From Procambarus clarkii (lineage: Eukaryota > Arthropoda > Malacostraca > Decapoda > Cambaridae), in contig NC_091207.1 of NCBI RefSeq assembly GCF_040958095.1, forward strand, positions 35,196,779 to 35,260,778: a stretch of 64,000 nt of DNA, in the 5' to 3' direction. Below are positions 14,481-26,049 of this stretch, piece after piece (within the stretch, counting starts at the first letter, position 1; each line of letters starts with the position of its first letter). The position numbers and the translations under genes were made by a program. The notes under the pieces are model-generated. The model saw only the letters and a program-made list of their open reading frames with translations. It searched no databases and had not been told where the DNA came from.

Positions 14481-16416
14481 ATTTTGGTCATTGTCTTGTG
14501 TCTAGTGTATAATGGTCATTGTCTTGTGTCTAGTGTATAGTGGTCATTGTCTTGTGTCTAGTGTATAGTGGTCATTTTATTGTGTCTAGTGTACAGTGGT
14601 CATTTTCTTGTGTATAGTGTATAGTGGTCATTGTCTTGTGTATAGTGGACATTGTCATGTGTCTAGTGAATAGTGGTCATTGTCTTGTGTCTAGTGTATA
14701 GTGGACATTGTCTTGTGTCTAGTGTATAGTGGACATTGCCTTGTGTCTAGTATATAGTGGACATTGTCTTGTGTCTAGTGTATAGTGGTCATTGTTTTGT
14801 GTCAAGTGAATAGTTGACTTTGTCTTGTGACTAATGTATAGTGGTCATTGTCTTGTGTCTAGAGTATAGTGGTCATTGTCTTGAAACTAGTATATAGTGG
14901 TCATTGTCTTGTGTCTAGTTAATATTGGACATTGTCTTGTGCTTTGTGTATAGTTGTCATTGTCTTGTGACTAGTGTATAGTTGTCATTGTTTTGTGTCT
15001 AGTGTATTATGGTCATTGTCTTATGTCTAGTGTATAGTGTTCATTGTCTTGTGTCAAGTGTATAGTGGTCATTGTCTTGTGTCTAGTGTATAGTGGTCAT
15101 TGTCTTGTGTCTAGTGTACAGTGGTCATTGTCTTGTGTCAAGTGTAGAGTGGTCATTGTCTTGTGACTAGTGTATAGTTGTCATTGTCTTTTGTCTAGTA
15201 TATTATGGTCATTGTCTTATGTCTAGTGTATAGTGTTCATTGTCTTGTGTCAAGTGTATAGTGGTCATTGTCTTGTGTCTAGTGTATAGTGGTCATTGTC
15301 TTGTGTCTAGTGTATAGTGGACATTGTCTTGTGACTAGTGTATTGTGGTCATTGTCTTGTGTCTAGTGTATAGTGGACATTGTCTTGTGACTAGTGTATA
15401 GTGGACATTGCCTTGTGTCTAGTGTTTAGTGTTCATTGTCTTAAGTCTAGTGTATAGTGGTCATTGTCTTGTAACTAGTGTATACTGGTCATTGTCTTGT
15501 GTCTAGTGTATAGTGGTCATTATTTTGTGACTAGTGTATAGTTGTCATTGTCTTATGTATAGTGTATAGTGAACATTGTTTTGTGTCTTGTGAATAGTGG
15601 ACATTGTCTTCCGTCTAGTGTATAGTTGTCATTGACTTGTAACTATTGTATAGTGGTCATTGTCTTATGTCTAGTGCATAGTGGACATTGTCTTCTGTCT
15701 AGTGTATAGTGGACATTGTGTTGTGACTAGTGTATAGGGATCATTGTCTTGTGACTAGTGTATAGTGGTATTTGTCTTTTGACTAGTGTATAGTGGTCAT
15801 TGTTTTGTGTCTAGTGTATAGTGGTCATTGTCTTGTGTCTAGTGAATAGTGGTCATTGTCATGTGCCTAGTATATTTTGGTCATTGTCTTGTGTCTAGTG
15901 TATAATGGTCATTGTCTTGTGTCTAGTGTATAGTGGTCATTGTCTTGTGTCTAGTGTATAGTGGTCATTTTATTGTGTCTAGTGTACAGTGGTCATTTTC
16001 TTGTGTATAGTGTATAGTGGTCATTGTCTTGTGTATAGTGGACATTGTCATGTGTCTAGTGTATAGTGGTCATTGTCTTGTGTCTAGTGTATAGTGGACA
16101 TTGTCTTGTGTCTAGTGTATAGTGGACATTGCCTTGTGTCTAGTATATAGTGGACATTGTCTTGTGTCTAGTGTATAGTGGTCATTGTTTTGTGTCAAGT
16201 GAATAGTTGACTTTGTCTTGTGACTAATGTATAGTGGTCATTGTCTTGTGTCTAGAGTATAGTGGTCATTGTCTTGAAACTAGTATATAGTGGTCATTGT
16301 CTTGTGTCTAGTTAATATTGGACATTGTCTTGTGCTTTGTGTATAGTTGTCATTGTCTTGTGACTAGTGTATAGTTGTCATTGTCTTGAGTGTAGTGTAT
16401 TATGGTCATTGTCTTA

Positions 16417-16421
16417 TGTCT
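16417..16421. repeat. Target-site duplication TGTCT (left)
   Basis: These five array bases immediately before the LTR TG are repeated at 37999-38003 after the terminal CA. The length and position are those left by LTR-retrotransposon integrase. Confidence 0.92.
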
Positions 16422-17094
16422 TGTTACGAACCCGGATCCAGCGTCCGAGCAAGGAGCAGTAACAACTACGCCATCTGTGGGTCAGCTCCCGGAACCCCCG
16501 CCAAACGGACGACGACACCTAGTGAGGACAGCGTGTACTGGCCTCGAGGACCAGTTTCCAGTCTGGTTCAGCGCTCAACACCGCCGCTCCTGACCTCTGG
16601 TGAGGTGGTGCTCCGACGACAGCGCCATCTATGGGCTGGATACGTCAGGTGTTTGTGTCTGAGCCTGTAAGTGTGGTGTTTTAGTGTCCCTGTTATTGAT
16701 GACGTGTCTGCTTACAGAGCCGACCTGGGACCACTGTGTTGAAGGTGGAGTCAGTCTACCCGAGGCAGCCAGTCTCCATACTGTGAAGTTTGCTGCAGCT
16801 GTTGTGACGTCGTCCCCCCGGAAGAACACTGTGGTGTGTTAGCCTGCCAGTGGAGTGGCAGTGAAAGGATTTACCCGGGACCGACTGTTGGAGACGATAA
16901 TCCACTGGGGTATTGAGGACAGAAGGGTGATTGGTGATATCACACGAGACTCCTGTCTAGGGCGTACCCCTTATATCGTTCGTGGAGTGGCCGTACCAGC
17001 CTTGGTGGCTCAGTACCTGCCAGCAGACCAGCTGGACGTGTGGTTGACGGCCTCCACGACGGTGCCCCCAGTGGACCTGTGTTTTGGCTGACCT
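16422..17094 (+). repeat. 5' LTR, left piece (673 bp)
   Basis: This matches the first 673 bp of the 3' LTR at 36964-37636. By eye I find two differences here: TACGCCATC against TACGCAATC, and GACAGAAGG against GACAGGAGG. It breaks after GGCTGACCT at the nested element and resumes at 32971. Short ORFs within it are repeated in the 3' LTR and have no independent coding support. Confidence 0.95.
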
Positions 17095-17105
17095 CCCAGC
17101 AAACA
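17095..17105 (+). repeat. Left terminal inverted repeat of the nested element
   Basis: CCCAGCAAACA pairs as the reverse complement with 32958-32968. It directly follows the CT duplication within the LTR. Confidence 0.88.
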
Positions 17106-18060
17106 CAGAACGTTTGTGGACGTTTTTAAATGGTTCCACAAAGGTAATACTGTAACTTTTGACATAAATACGTATATCTGATGTTCTTAAAACCAAAGGA
17201 TATAACTAAAAACATATATTGTTGAGACACAGTTTTTTAAGATTTATGTAAAAATTTAAAAATAATAGTAAATGCTATGGTATTATAATGTTTTCATGCT
17301 TTATATTTAAGAATAAATAATTTTCAGTCAACATTTAGTTTTTTTGTTTACTTTCTGTAAAGCTATCCAATTTACGTTCTTATAACATAAATATAACATT
17401 TATATGACGTCAGTATAACGTTATTTACACGACATCATTACGTTATTATGATGTTATATTAACGTATAATTCCTGTGTGAAAACCAGAATATATATTGAA
17501 CTTTATGTTTTAAACCTTGTAAAGTTATCATAAAACTTGGAATAAGACGGTAAGCATGCTTTACTTATGAAAATATACAAACAAATCAACAAAAACATTT
17601 TAACATAAAAAGCATAAACATAACATAAATTAATTGCATGCATGGGAGTTAACTGGAACTCTGTAATATTGCATACATGAACCTTAAGGTACAAACCCAG
17701 TGTATTTACTCATGCAGTTCTTTCCTAAATCTAATTTTTTCCAATTTTTACACTTTGTTTCGAGTTCTGTCTTGTGTTGCTACTTTTAATACCCCATTAA
17801 TGTCCCCTTTGTTATGTCCATTCATCCCATTGTGCACCTCTACCATATGTCACTCCTAATTCTTTGCTTTTCTAGAGAATGTAATATAAGCTTTGACAAT
17901 CTTTCTTCATATGACAGGTTAACAGGTAGAACAAAGATTACCATTTATATATGGATAACTATTATAAGTCGGTTTGAATGAGTGAATTGCTGCTTGAAGA
18001 TAGGTATATACACGTGTGGTACTATCAGATTGCATCGTGGTGAGCCTAAAACCCTTCAGA
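17106..18060. other. AT-rich left subterminal region, no gene seen
   Basis: This is an AT-rich stretch with no convincing coding sequence; the short ORFs are random-looking. A cluster of ACGTT-type motifs lies at about 17370-17475 (TACGTTCTTATAAC, GACGTCAG, AACGTTATT, TACGTTATT, TTAACGTATA). Similar motifs occur near the right end (TACGTTCT near 32848, AAACGTAATT near 32893), which would suit transposase-binding subterminal repeats. That role is inference. Confidence 0.5.
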
Positions 18061-18800
18061 TCCAAGCAAAGGGTAAAATGCCAGCAGATACAATTGCGAA
18101 CACATTGATACCAAAATGAAAGACATATGACGAGAATTGAGGTAACCAAAGTGAAAAGAGTGTTCACATTACATTGCACTAGAGTGCTCCCGGGTTACTT
18201 TCTCTCACTTTCTCTGTTTTGTGCGGATGGTACACCTTGCTTTTGGAGTTTATATGCATTTAAACCTGTAGATAATTCTATTGCTAACACATTGATACCA
18301 AAATGAAAGACCTAGGATGACAATTGGGGTGACCAAAATGAAAAGAGTGTATACATTTTATCGCTCTTGTGCGCTCCCTGGTAACACACTCTCGCTTACT
18401 CTGTTTGTTGCGGATGGTAAGCCGGGCTTTTGGAGTTTATATGCCTTTAGTCCTGTAGAGAATTCTATTGCGAACACATTGATGCCAAATTGAAAAAACT
18501 AGGATGAGAATTGAGGTAACAAAGTTGAAAAGGGTATACACTTTTCAGTATTATCACGCTCTCTAATGTAATGAGAGTTGCCTGAGGGTGGCTCAGCTTT
18601 CTTTTTCTGGTACCCTTGGCCTACATTCATCTTGTCGGCGGGTGGAGCGCGCTGCTGTCTTTGACATTATATGCACATAGTTCTGTTGGGAATTCTATTG
18701 CGAACGCATTGATACCAAAATGAAAGACATAGGACGAGAATTAAGGTGACAAAGTTGAAAAGAGTATACACTTTTCAGTATTTCCGCGCACTACCAGGGA
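18060..18800. repeat. Tandem repeat, unit about 187 bp, four copies
   Basis: The motif CACATTGATACCAAAATGAA occurs at 18101 and 18288, and in diverged form at 18475 (TGCCAAATTGAA) and 18715 (CGCATTGATACC). Spacings are 187, 187 and 240 bp. Each copy continues with a GAGAATTGAGGT-like stretch and AAAAGAGTGT, then a TC-rich segment. The last spacing holds about 53 extra bases. No coding potential is evident. It is internal to the nested element. Confidence 0.85.
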
Positions 18801-18859
18801 ATGTCCAAACAAAAATGGAGAGAGTGGAGGGGTAACTTGCCCAAAACGCGAAAGTGTTT

Positions 18860-19189
18860 GGGGAGATTAACTTTCGTTCAATACTATTATGCAAAAGGAG
18901 CCACACATCTATGGTTCATCCAATAAAATCAGCAGACTTCTAGATGTTACTACTGCTCGGCTTAGACTCGGTTACAAGTATTTCTGGGAATTCTCATTAT
19001 CTGCCGATGTAGACCTGACCAAATGTTAACTGTCAACAAAATTATTTGCACACCCCTTCGTCACTATGTGATAGTGAATTCAGAGACAATTCTATAACCA
19101 ATGTACCAACGATGTGTCAATATTTCATTCAAAATGATCTGGTACCAGAAATTTTAGCCAAATATCCCCAGTTTGCTAACTGTAAGTAG
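18860..19189 (+). pseudogene. LINE ORF2 C-terminal fragment (RNase H-type LINE)
   Basis: Across frames the sequence encodes pieces such as YYYAKGATHLWF, TARLRLGYKYFWEF, FRDNSITNVPTMCQYF and LVPEILAKYPQFANC, ending at TAG 19187-19189. This resembles the region downstream of RNase H in I/R1-like LINE ORF2 proteins, where a conserved leucine/tyrosine-rich block precedes a cysteine-histidine cluster. The frame changes several times and stops are present, so it is dead. Family assignment rests on motif recognition only. Confidence 0.55.
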
Positions 19190-19505
19190 TAACTAAGTGA
19201 TTGTAACCTATCCACCGCTGCCCACTGGATGGGGAGCGGTGTGCAGGACAAACATATCAATTGTGACACTAGCTCTCCACATATGTCAGTTGCTTAATTT
19301 AGAAACTGTACTTGTGATCGATCTCGAACCTATTGTTGATGTGACGACTTATACTGAATTTTGTAACTAGCTCATCAAGATTGTAACTTGCTTAGCTAAA
19401 TGAATTGTTGGGTTCAGTCCCTGAGCCCATTATGTGCCTCTGCAACCCTTTCCACTACCGCCCACAAGATGGGTATGGGGTGCATAATAAATGAACTAAA
19501 CTAAC
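19190..19505 (+). other. Putative LINE 3' UTR
   Basis: Non-coding sequence follows the ORF2 C-terminal fragment directly. Two related modules occur: one with CCCACTGGATGGGGAGCGG near 19228 and one with CCCACAAGATGGGTATGGGG near 19461, the latter followed by GCATAATAAATGAAC. This position and layout fit a LINE 3' UTR whose end lies near 19500, before the next LINE fragment. No gene is visible. Confidence 0.45.
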
Positions 19506-19511
19506 TTTAAG

Positions 19512-20275
19512 GCATCCTGAAAGAAAGCTTGGAGGGCTTGAAAAATTGCAGAACGAAGCCTTGAGGATAATCCTTGGGTGCCTTCGTACCACAAAGATAC
19601 TTAATATGAGAAAGGAACTTAATATTCCGAGCGTTGTTTATCGTGTTACTGAAAATAACTGTCAAATTGGTATAAAAATGCTTAGGCTAGCTCATCCTAA
19701 CCGTTGCACAGAAGCCCTCCAGAATTTCTTTATTGAATGTAAACATTGTTTCAAATAGATAAATAAAATTGGAACTGAACTCAGAAAGTATCAGATTTAT
19801 AATTTGTACCAAGAGAGACAACAATAGCACTTTCCTGCACTGTAGGAAATTACACCCTTTTCAATTTTAATCCCTCCCTTTCCATCAAAGGAGCAAATTA
19901 GAGATCAGTCCCAGCTTTGTCTTGAGGCAAAGCTCAACGTCTTAAGCTATATTGATGCTCTGTCCACAGAGCATTCTCTCTCTCAAATCATATACACTGA
20001 AGGTTTCCTACAGCGCCCAACGGGTGCAGCTGGAAGTGCAGTTGTCCTGGCAATAGGATATGACTTATATTTTGAGTGGGGAGTCCGTATAAACAACTGG
20101 GCCTCTACCCTTCAGACTGAACTATTTGCCTTGCTCCTTGCACTGAAATGTGTACAAGTATCCAAACTTGATACATTAGTTATAAGTGACTCTTTATCAT
20201 CCTTAATTGCTCTCAACTCTTTAAGACATAACTGTAACATGCTTGTGTCTGAAGCTAGACACAAATACAATAACA
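19512..20275 (+). pseudogene. LINE ORF2 fragment with RNase H domain
   Basis: The first part (19536-19758) encodes LEKLQNEALRIILGCLR and NIPSVVYRV, typical of the ORF2 region between reverse transcriptase and RNase H. After a stop and frame changes, 19950-20275 encodes IIYTEGF, GAAGSAVVLAIG, TELFALLLAL and VISDSLSSLIAL, the order of an RNase H fold. The usual first catalytic Asp (YTDG) reads Glu (YTEG), while TE and SDS keep the other acidic positions. It is probably from the same family as the C-terminal fragment just upstream but a separate copy. It ends abruptly where the next LINE begins. Confidence 0.65.
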
Positions 20276-22711
20276 ACTTGAGGAACCTTATCATAAACAA
20301 TAATCTCAACAAAAATCACATAGTTCTCAGAGGTGATTTCAATATTGACCTAGGGCTACAAAATAACCCTCAAGTAGACTGTTTCCTCAACAGCATGAAT
20401 TCCTGTATGCTCATCCCCGCAATCACCAGGCCCACCCGAGTCACTCAAACATCTGCGACTACCCTGGATCACTGATGGACCAACATAACAGCTCCTCTTA
20501 CATCAAGTATAATCACTGACAGAACAACTGACCACTATCCTACCTTCCTTGTAGCGAACATGGCCATAACACCACCAGGTAACAAGAAAATTACCTTTAG
20601 GTTACAATGTGAAGCGGCAATAGGCAATCTCACAAATGCCCTCCACAATGTAAACTGGGAATCTAAATTTATCAATACACAGGATAATAATTCGTTAACT
20701 AGCCTCTTTCCAAAATTTAAAGCCTTTACAATACTTATTGTCCTCTCCTCACCAAGCAAGTAACTGGCAAAAAGGTTAAATAATCCCTGGCTCACTAATG
20801 GCATACTTAAAGCAATCGACAAGAAACATGAATATGAAAAAAAACTTAGGATTGGCCTAGTTGGAAAAGAAGTAGTTAAGAGGTATTCATCAGTGCTTAC
20901 CAGTATAATAAGAGCAAAGCGTTCCTATTACGAGAATAGATTCAAAGAAGCAAAAGGCAACATAAAAAGCACATGGAGAGCCATCTCTACCATCCTAGGA
21001 GCTAAACAACATTTACATAATAAGATAAAAATCTCCAAGGATGGTTATACACCTGCAACAGATCTTGAAACAGCAACTGAATTTAATAGCTTCTTTTCAT
21101 CGTTTGGTGCTCACCTTGCCCGAAAAATCCCAGAGACTCAGACATATGTTACCACATATCTTTCACGCAGCTATCCAAACTCTCTTCTCCTCTCTCCGGT
21201 CAGCCCTACAGATGTTGTGTCCATCATTCACTCGCTAAAAACCAAAGCTGGGAACATTAGTGAAATACCATCGATGGTACACAGGCGTGCCTCCCATGCC
21301 CTTGCACCATCCATAGCACTGCTGTTCAACAAATCCCTAGAGTGTCATACCTTCCCTGATATCCTTAAAAAAGCAAGAGTAACGCCAGTTCATAAAGGAG
21401 GTAACACGGCAGACATAAATAATTACAGACCCATATCGAATCTACCTATATTATCAAAATTTTTTTTTTTTTTACAAACAGCTCTACTCCAATCTTGTAA
21501 AATTCAATATACTAAGTCCCTGTCAGTTTGGCTTCCGCTCCCAAAAGAGTACCAATGATGCTATTGTTAGTCTGCTTGACTTAATCTTCTCAGCCCTTGA
21601 CAAAAGTGAGTTTCCAATTGAACTCTTCATCGGCCTGAGAAAGGCCTTTGATACTGTTAACCATAACTACCTCTTACTTAAATTCCACCATTATGGAATC
21701 CGTGGCCTTGCCCTAAACTATATCCGATCCTATCTTAGTAACAGACACCAATATGAAGCCATCAATGATATAACCTCTCCCACTCTACCACTTAATTACC
21801 GTAAAGGTGCCACAGAGCAGCATCCTAGGACCCTCCTGTTTCTTATATACATCAATGATCTCCCTAATGTCTCTAACATACTTAAACCTATATTGTTGGC
21901 TGATGATACTACTCATCTACTCTGACCCCAACCCACTCCTGTTAAATAATGTTGTAAACAATTAATTAAAAAAAGTCTACTTGTGGATGTCAACCAACAA
22001 ACCTCACACAAAACATAGAAAAGACCTACTATATCTTATTTGGAAACAAATCAACAAATGCAATTCAGCTTCAGATAGATAATGTAAACATTAGCAATAA
22101 AAATGATGGAAAGTTTCTTAGCCTATACTTAGACAAGAGACTCAACTTCCGCACCCATATACAACACATAACTAAAAAGGTTTCTAAAACAGTTGGTATA
22201 CTGTTTAAGATCAGATATTATGTACCCTACTCTGCTCTCCTCTCACTCTATTATGCACTTATCTATCCCTATCATTCTTATGGCGTTTGTGCTTGGGGTT
22301 CAACCTCTGCAAACTACCTCAAGCCCATCATCATCCAGTAAAAATCTGCTATCAGGACAATAACTAACTCTACCTTCAGACAACACACAGCTCCCTTGTT
22401 CAAATCCTTAAACATGCTAAACAAATTCACTCCATACATTCTCCTGTGTAAATTACGTTTATAAAGCCCTTTTTCTAACTGCAAACCCTGTTCTGAAACT
22501 CTTCCTGGACAGATGTAATAGAACACATGGCCACGTCCCCCACCAGACATAAATATCTCTTTGATATCCCCAGAGTCAAACTTAATCTATGTAAACACTC
22601 TATGTAAATAAAGGGACCTAGTCTATGGAACTCACTCCCTTATAATGATTTGAAAAGCTGTCCAACTTCTGCCATATTCAAAAATAAAACCAAAAAGTAC
22701 CTGTAGTACTT
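20271..22711 (+). pseudogene. Jockey/CR1-like LINE ORF2: endonuclease end plus reverse transcriptase, 5' truncated
   Basis: The endonuclease C-terminal part shows GDFNID (near 20331), ATTLDH (near 20458) and TDHYPTF (near 20526). The reverse transcriptase follows: an intact 20893-21558 frame contains RAKRSYYENRFKE, VTPVHKGG and NNYRPISNLPILSK. A poly-T run at about 21462-21473 shifts the frame. Downstream frames carry CQFGFRSQKSTNDAIVSLLD, RKAFDTVNH, LIYINDLPN and LADDT, the last a degenerate F/YADD active site. The thumb and C-terminus run to about 22711. There are several stops and frameshifts, so no protein is made. The 5' half of this family lies separately on the minus strand at 26750-27041. 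Confidence 0.78.
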
Positions 22712-22734
22712 TTTAAGTACGAGGGAGTAATGCG

Positions 22735-22894
22735 CAAAGCGTCCCTCACCTGTGACGTCACAGCGTCATCTGACGCCATATCAACACATCGGCCATTTTG
22801 TCGTCAGTTCAGTCATGGCGAGGACTAACCCTTCATGCAAACTGCACCTACTATCAAGAAGAAGAAGATTTTGTGTTCCACCGATAGTATTATC
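22735..22894 (+). promoter_or_regulatory. Possible promoter and first exon with splice donor
   Basis: A GC-richer island carries TGACGTCA (22753-22760), a CRE-type palindrome, then CGGCCATTTTG, which resembles a YY1 site, then TCAGT-like initiator strings just before ATG at 22815. An open frame of 26 codons plus 2 bases (beginning MARTNPSCK, with RRRR) runs to a strong donor, TATC then GTAAGT, at 22895. It is on the strand of the DUF4806-like exons downstream. No connecting exon was found; joining directly to 27306 gives a stop at once. This may be chance. Confidence 0.25.
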
Positions 22895-23470
22895 GTAAGT
22901 AAGCACTTATATTTTATATTTTATTAAATTAATTGATTCTATTTTTCTGTAATAAAGGTCCAAAGGGTTGTTAAGGAACAAGGGTGTAGCGATACCGACG
23001 CTCAGTGCGCTCAACTCACACCAAAGTATCACCTGTGTAGCTTCTGTAATTAGTGTTAATTAGTTATGCTATAAGATAATGAAGCGAGTATAAGATTAAC
23101 TCGCTACAAGGGTACTGTGTTGGGAGGTGAGGGCTGTTACTGGTGTCTGTGGGGATGTGAGGACTTGTACCAACCACTATCACCACCAGTACCTTGTCTT
23201 GCATCCTGCTTAGTATTCCTATTGAGATATGAAGTATTATTGCATTCATATAATTATTCATTCATTGTCATTACTATTTTTATGGGCTATGTTCTGTTAC
23301 CCTAATGCTTTTTACCCCTGAGCATGTCCATTTACTCTCCAGCCCTTCACAAGCCACTGCTGCACCCCCTCCATGCCCATACTTACTGTGCTTATTCTTA
23401 CAGGACTGCACTGCATTATGTGGTGCTCACTGCCTGGACACCTTGATACATGCATTATAGGGTTCTGGTA
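22895..23470. other. No gene seen
   Basis: AT-rich sequence with only short random ORFs. I could not link any part to a known family. Confidence 0.4.
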
Positions 23471-24086
23471 GTTGTTCTACTCACCAAGCCCTTCCAAGGC
23501 CAGGCTTGACATGTGAGAGCTTGGTCCAACAGGCTGTTGCTTGGACAGGCCCCTCAGGCCCACATATCCACCACAGCCTTGTTTGTCCGGCACTTCAAAA
23601 TCAAATGTTTATTTACGTAAGGTACATACATATTTTTAGGTAAGGTACTCTTTATTTGGGTAAATTTATCTTCGTAGTATTTAGCTTTGGCTCGTCTAAT
23701 TATCTTGGATAGCAATAACGAGTAATTCTTTGAGAATTCTTTGGAGACAATTCCTAACCTATACTTCTCCCAACCTATACTTCTTCTCAAGGTCATCTTC
23801 ACTTCTTGAAGATGTTCAGGTTTTCTCTTGAAGATGTCGACGGTTGTTCCAGCAATACTGTATTTCTTTTATTGCTGAAAACCTGTTTTCAGCCATAAAA
23901 AAATAATCCTGAATCCAGAAAAAAATCCCTTTTGTATCGTCTGGAAATTTTCAAATATTGCTGATCAAACCTGAGTCTAAATTATTTGTATATATTATGA
24001 ATTACAGAGGTCCCAGGACAGGGTTTTTAGGCACTCCACTTACATTTTCCCACTCTGACTTAACCCCCATTTATACAAACTCAGTC
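23470..24086 (-). pseudogene. LINE fragments, minus strand
   Basis: Read on the minus strand, 24053-23960 gives VSGVPKNPVLGPL with neighbouring IYINN-like residues, a broken copy of the SGVPQGSVLGP block of LINE reverse transcriptase. The 23802-23554 frame encodes KEFSKNYSLLLSKIIRRAKAK and YYEDKF, a typical linker between endonuclease and reverse transcriptase. The two are in the wrong order for one intact element, so at least two fragments or a rearrangement are involved. The + strand 23480-23560 (AGGCCAGGCTTGACATGTGA, GCTTGGTCCA) reads like a common decapod interspersed repeat, from memory. Confidence 0.5.
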
Positions 24087-24800
24087 TTATCTTTTAGCTA
24101 ATAATTTATTGTACACACCATACTCAGCCTGTGTAGGGTAGTTTATTGTGCATGTGTAGTATATATATTTGTGTAGTATATTTGGTATATTTAATGCCTC
24201 TAACCTCTCCTCATAGTTCTTGTCCTTCAGTTCTGGGAGCCACTTAGTAGCATGTCTTTGCACCTTTTCCAGTTTGTTTATATGCTTCTTAAGATATGGG
24301 CACCATACAACCGCTGCATATTCCAACTTTGGTCTAACAAAAGTCGTGAACAATTTCTTGAGTATTTCGCCATCCATGCATTTAAAACCTCTGAATATTA
24401 TCCTTTACCTGCAATTGGTTGTTGCTGTATTTATAGAATATGATTTGTTCTACTTTACATTTGTTTGTTCCTTTTTTTCAAAATTTCTTTCTGCCTCTCT
24501 CCTCACTGCCGTGTAGTTGTTTCTCTTTGTATTACTGGTATGTTTGGGGGTTTGGCCTCTTCGTATATTGATTCCATTTTTGTGTCTTTTGGTCTCTGTC
24601 CGTCTTGAAATTTCAGTTGAACAAATCCTGTTTCCTAGTTCTGCATCTTTGTTTTGGTATAAATGTTTTTGTTCCTTTATCATATATTTCACAAAATTGA
24701 CATACTGTGCATTAATTCATCTCAATTACTTCCTTTCCTAACAGCAAGCCTTTCCAGTAAAATTCTTTGAATTCTTTTCTGACTTCTGGCCTAATGTTTG
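24087..24800 (-). pseudogene. LINE-A fragment lacking the reverse transcriptase core
   Basis: The minus frame 24377-24087 encodes MDGEILKKLF, VRPKLEYAAVVWCPYLKK, INKLEKVQRHATKWLPEL and YEERLEALNIP, the thumb region of the LINE family that is best preserved at 28884-30755. Upstream on the same strand, 24692-24450 encodes KYMIKEQKHLYQNKDAELGNR, which matches the pre-RT linker of that copy (FILKQRCRTRKRGK). The whole reverse transcriptase core between them is missing, so this is an internally deleted copy. Confidence 0.65.
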
Positions 24801-24859
24801 TTTTATCCTAGTGTGTATGATGCCTAGCGTGTGTCTGGTGCCTGTTGTGTTAAACCGAA

Positions 24860-26046
24860 GATAAATGCATAAGTATAGGTCAGTAATTTCTCCAGCTTTG
24901 AAAGGGGCTTTCATTATGCAGCAGTATTCCACTCTAGAGAGCACTAGCGTCTTGAAAACTATCATCATCGGTATAGCATCTCTAGTGTGAAAAGTTCTTG
25001 TTATCTATCCTGTCATTTTTCTTGCAGTTGTGACGGCTACTTTATTGTGTTCTTTAAATGTAAGGCCTTCTGACATCAGTACACCCAAATCCTTTACGTT
25101 GCTTTTCCGTTCAATGTTATGATTTGACTGAGTTTTGTAAGTGGTTTCCGTTTTTATATTTTTTATTTTTTCCGTAGCGCATGAGCTGAAACTTATGTTC
25201 GTTAATCACCATGTTATTTTCTGTAGCCCATAGAAAGACCTGATTTACATCTGATTGGAGGTTTGCCGTGTCCTCTATGTTGCCTACTCTCGTGAAGATT
25301 CTAGTGTCATCTGCAAAGGATGATCAAGTACTATAGGTTGTGTCCTTGTCTATGTCCGATATGAGGATGAGAAAAAGTATTGGAGCAAGCACAGTACGCT
25401 TGGGGACTGAGCTCTTTACGGTTGATGGTCCAGATTTTATTTTGTTGACTACTACACATTGGGTTCTATTAGTCAGGAAGTTGTATATCCATCTGCCTAT
25501 TTTTCCGGTAATTCCTTTTGAACGCATTTTATGTGCAATAACACAATGGTCACATTTGTCAAAGGCTTTTTTTTGTCAAAGCGTTTTGTTTGTCTTCCAT
25601 GGCATCTATTGCCATGTCAGAGTGGTCCAGCAACTGTGATAGGCAAGAGCGCCCTGTTCTGAAACCATGTTGTCTGGGGTTATGGAGATGCTGTGATTCC
25701 ATGTATTTTGTGATCTTACTTCTTAGCATTCTCTCAAAGATTTTTATGATGTGCGATGTTAGTGCTATCGGTCTGTAGTTTTTTGCTTCTGCCTTATTTC
25801 CTCCTTTATGGGGCGGTGCTATCTCTGCTGTTTTTAGTATGTCAGGGACAATGCCAGTATCTTGGCTTTGTCTCCAAAGAATGTGAAGGGCCTGCGATAA
25901 CGTTTTTTACAGTTCTTGATGAATATAGAGTTCCAAGAGTCAGGGCCTGGTGCAGAGTGCATAGGCATACTGTCTATGGCTTCTTCAAAATCCAGTGGGG
26001 ATAGGATCACATCTGATTTATGATTTGATGTTGGTATCATATCCAT
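24860..26046 (-). pseudogene. Second LINE family (LINE-B) reverse transcriptase, minus strand
   Basis: From 26046 downwards the minus strand encodes LSPLDFEEAIDSM and HSAPGPDSWNSIFIK, the start of a LINE reverse transcriptase. Next come KAFDKCDH (about 25570-25546), KGITGKIGRWIYNFL, SSVPKRTVLAPILFLILISD and SFADDTRIF (about 25325-25300), the catalytic block. It ends with VFKTLVLSRVEYCC near 24960-24925. Frameshifts and stops separate these pieces. Order and spacing are right for one degraded copy, truncated in the 5' part. Confidence 0.72.
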
Positions 26047-26049
26047 GAA

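Larger units (their letters stand above)
1..16421. repeat. 28-bp minisatellite array, left block
   Basis: Tandem copies of a 28-bp unit fill this block without interruption and continue beyond the left window edge. The consensus reads ATTGTCTTGTGTCT followed by AGTGTATAGTGGTC. On the + strand it is 13 T, 8 G, 4 A and 3 C, so 75% G+T. Variants recur at fixed positions: GTGACTAG, GTAACTAG or GTGTCAAG for GTGTCTAG, and GGACATT for GGTCATT. A few units are shortened, for example GTCTTGTGTATAGTGGACATT. The unit is not a multiple of three and carries TAG triplets, so no ORF runs through it. About 586 units lie in this block. No gene or RNA is visible. Confidence 0.98.

Noticed and set aside
1-16421. 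Regular 28-bp spacing resembling CRISPR repeat length
   Set aside because: The units are contiguous with no unique spacers, there are no cas genes and the context is eukaryotic. It is a minisatellite.
16386-17196. Small ORFs in the 5' LTR, repeated in the 3' LTR
   Set aside because: Identical copies arise because the LTRs are duplicates. The only coding reading with support is the end of the gag-protease frame in the 3' LTR.
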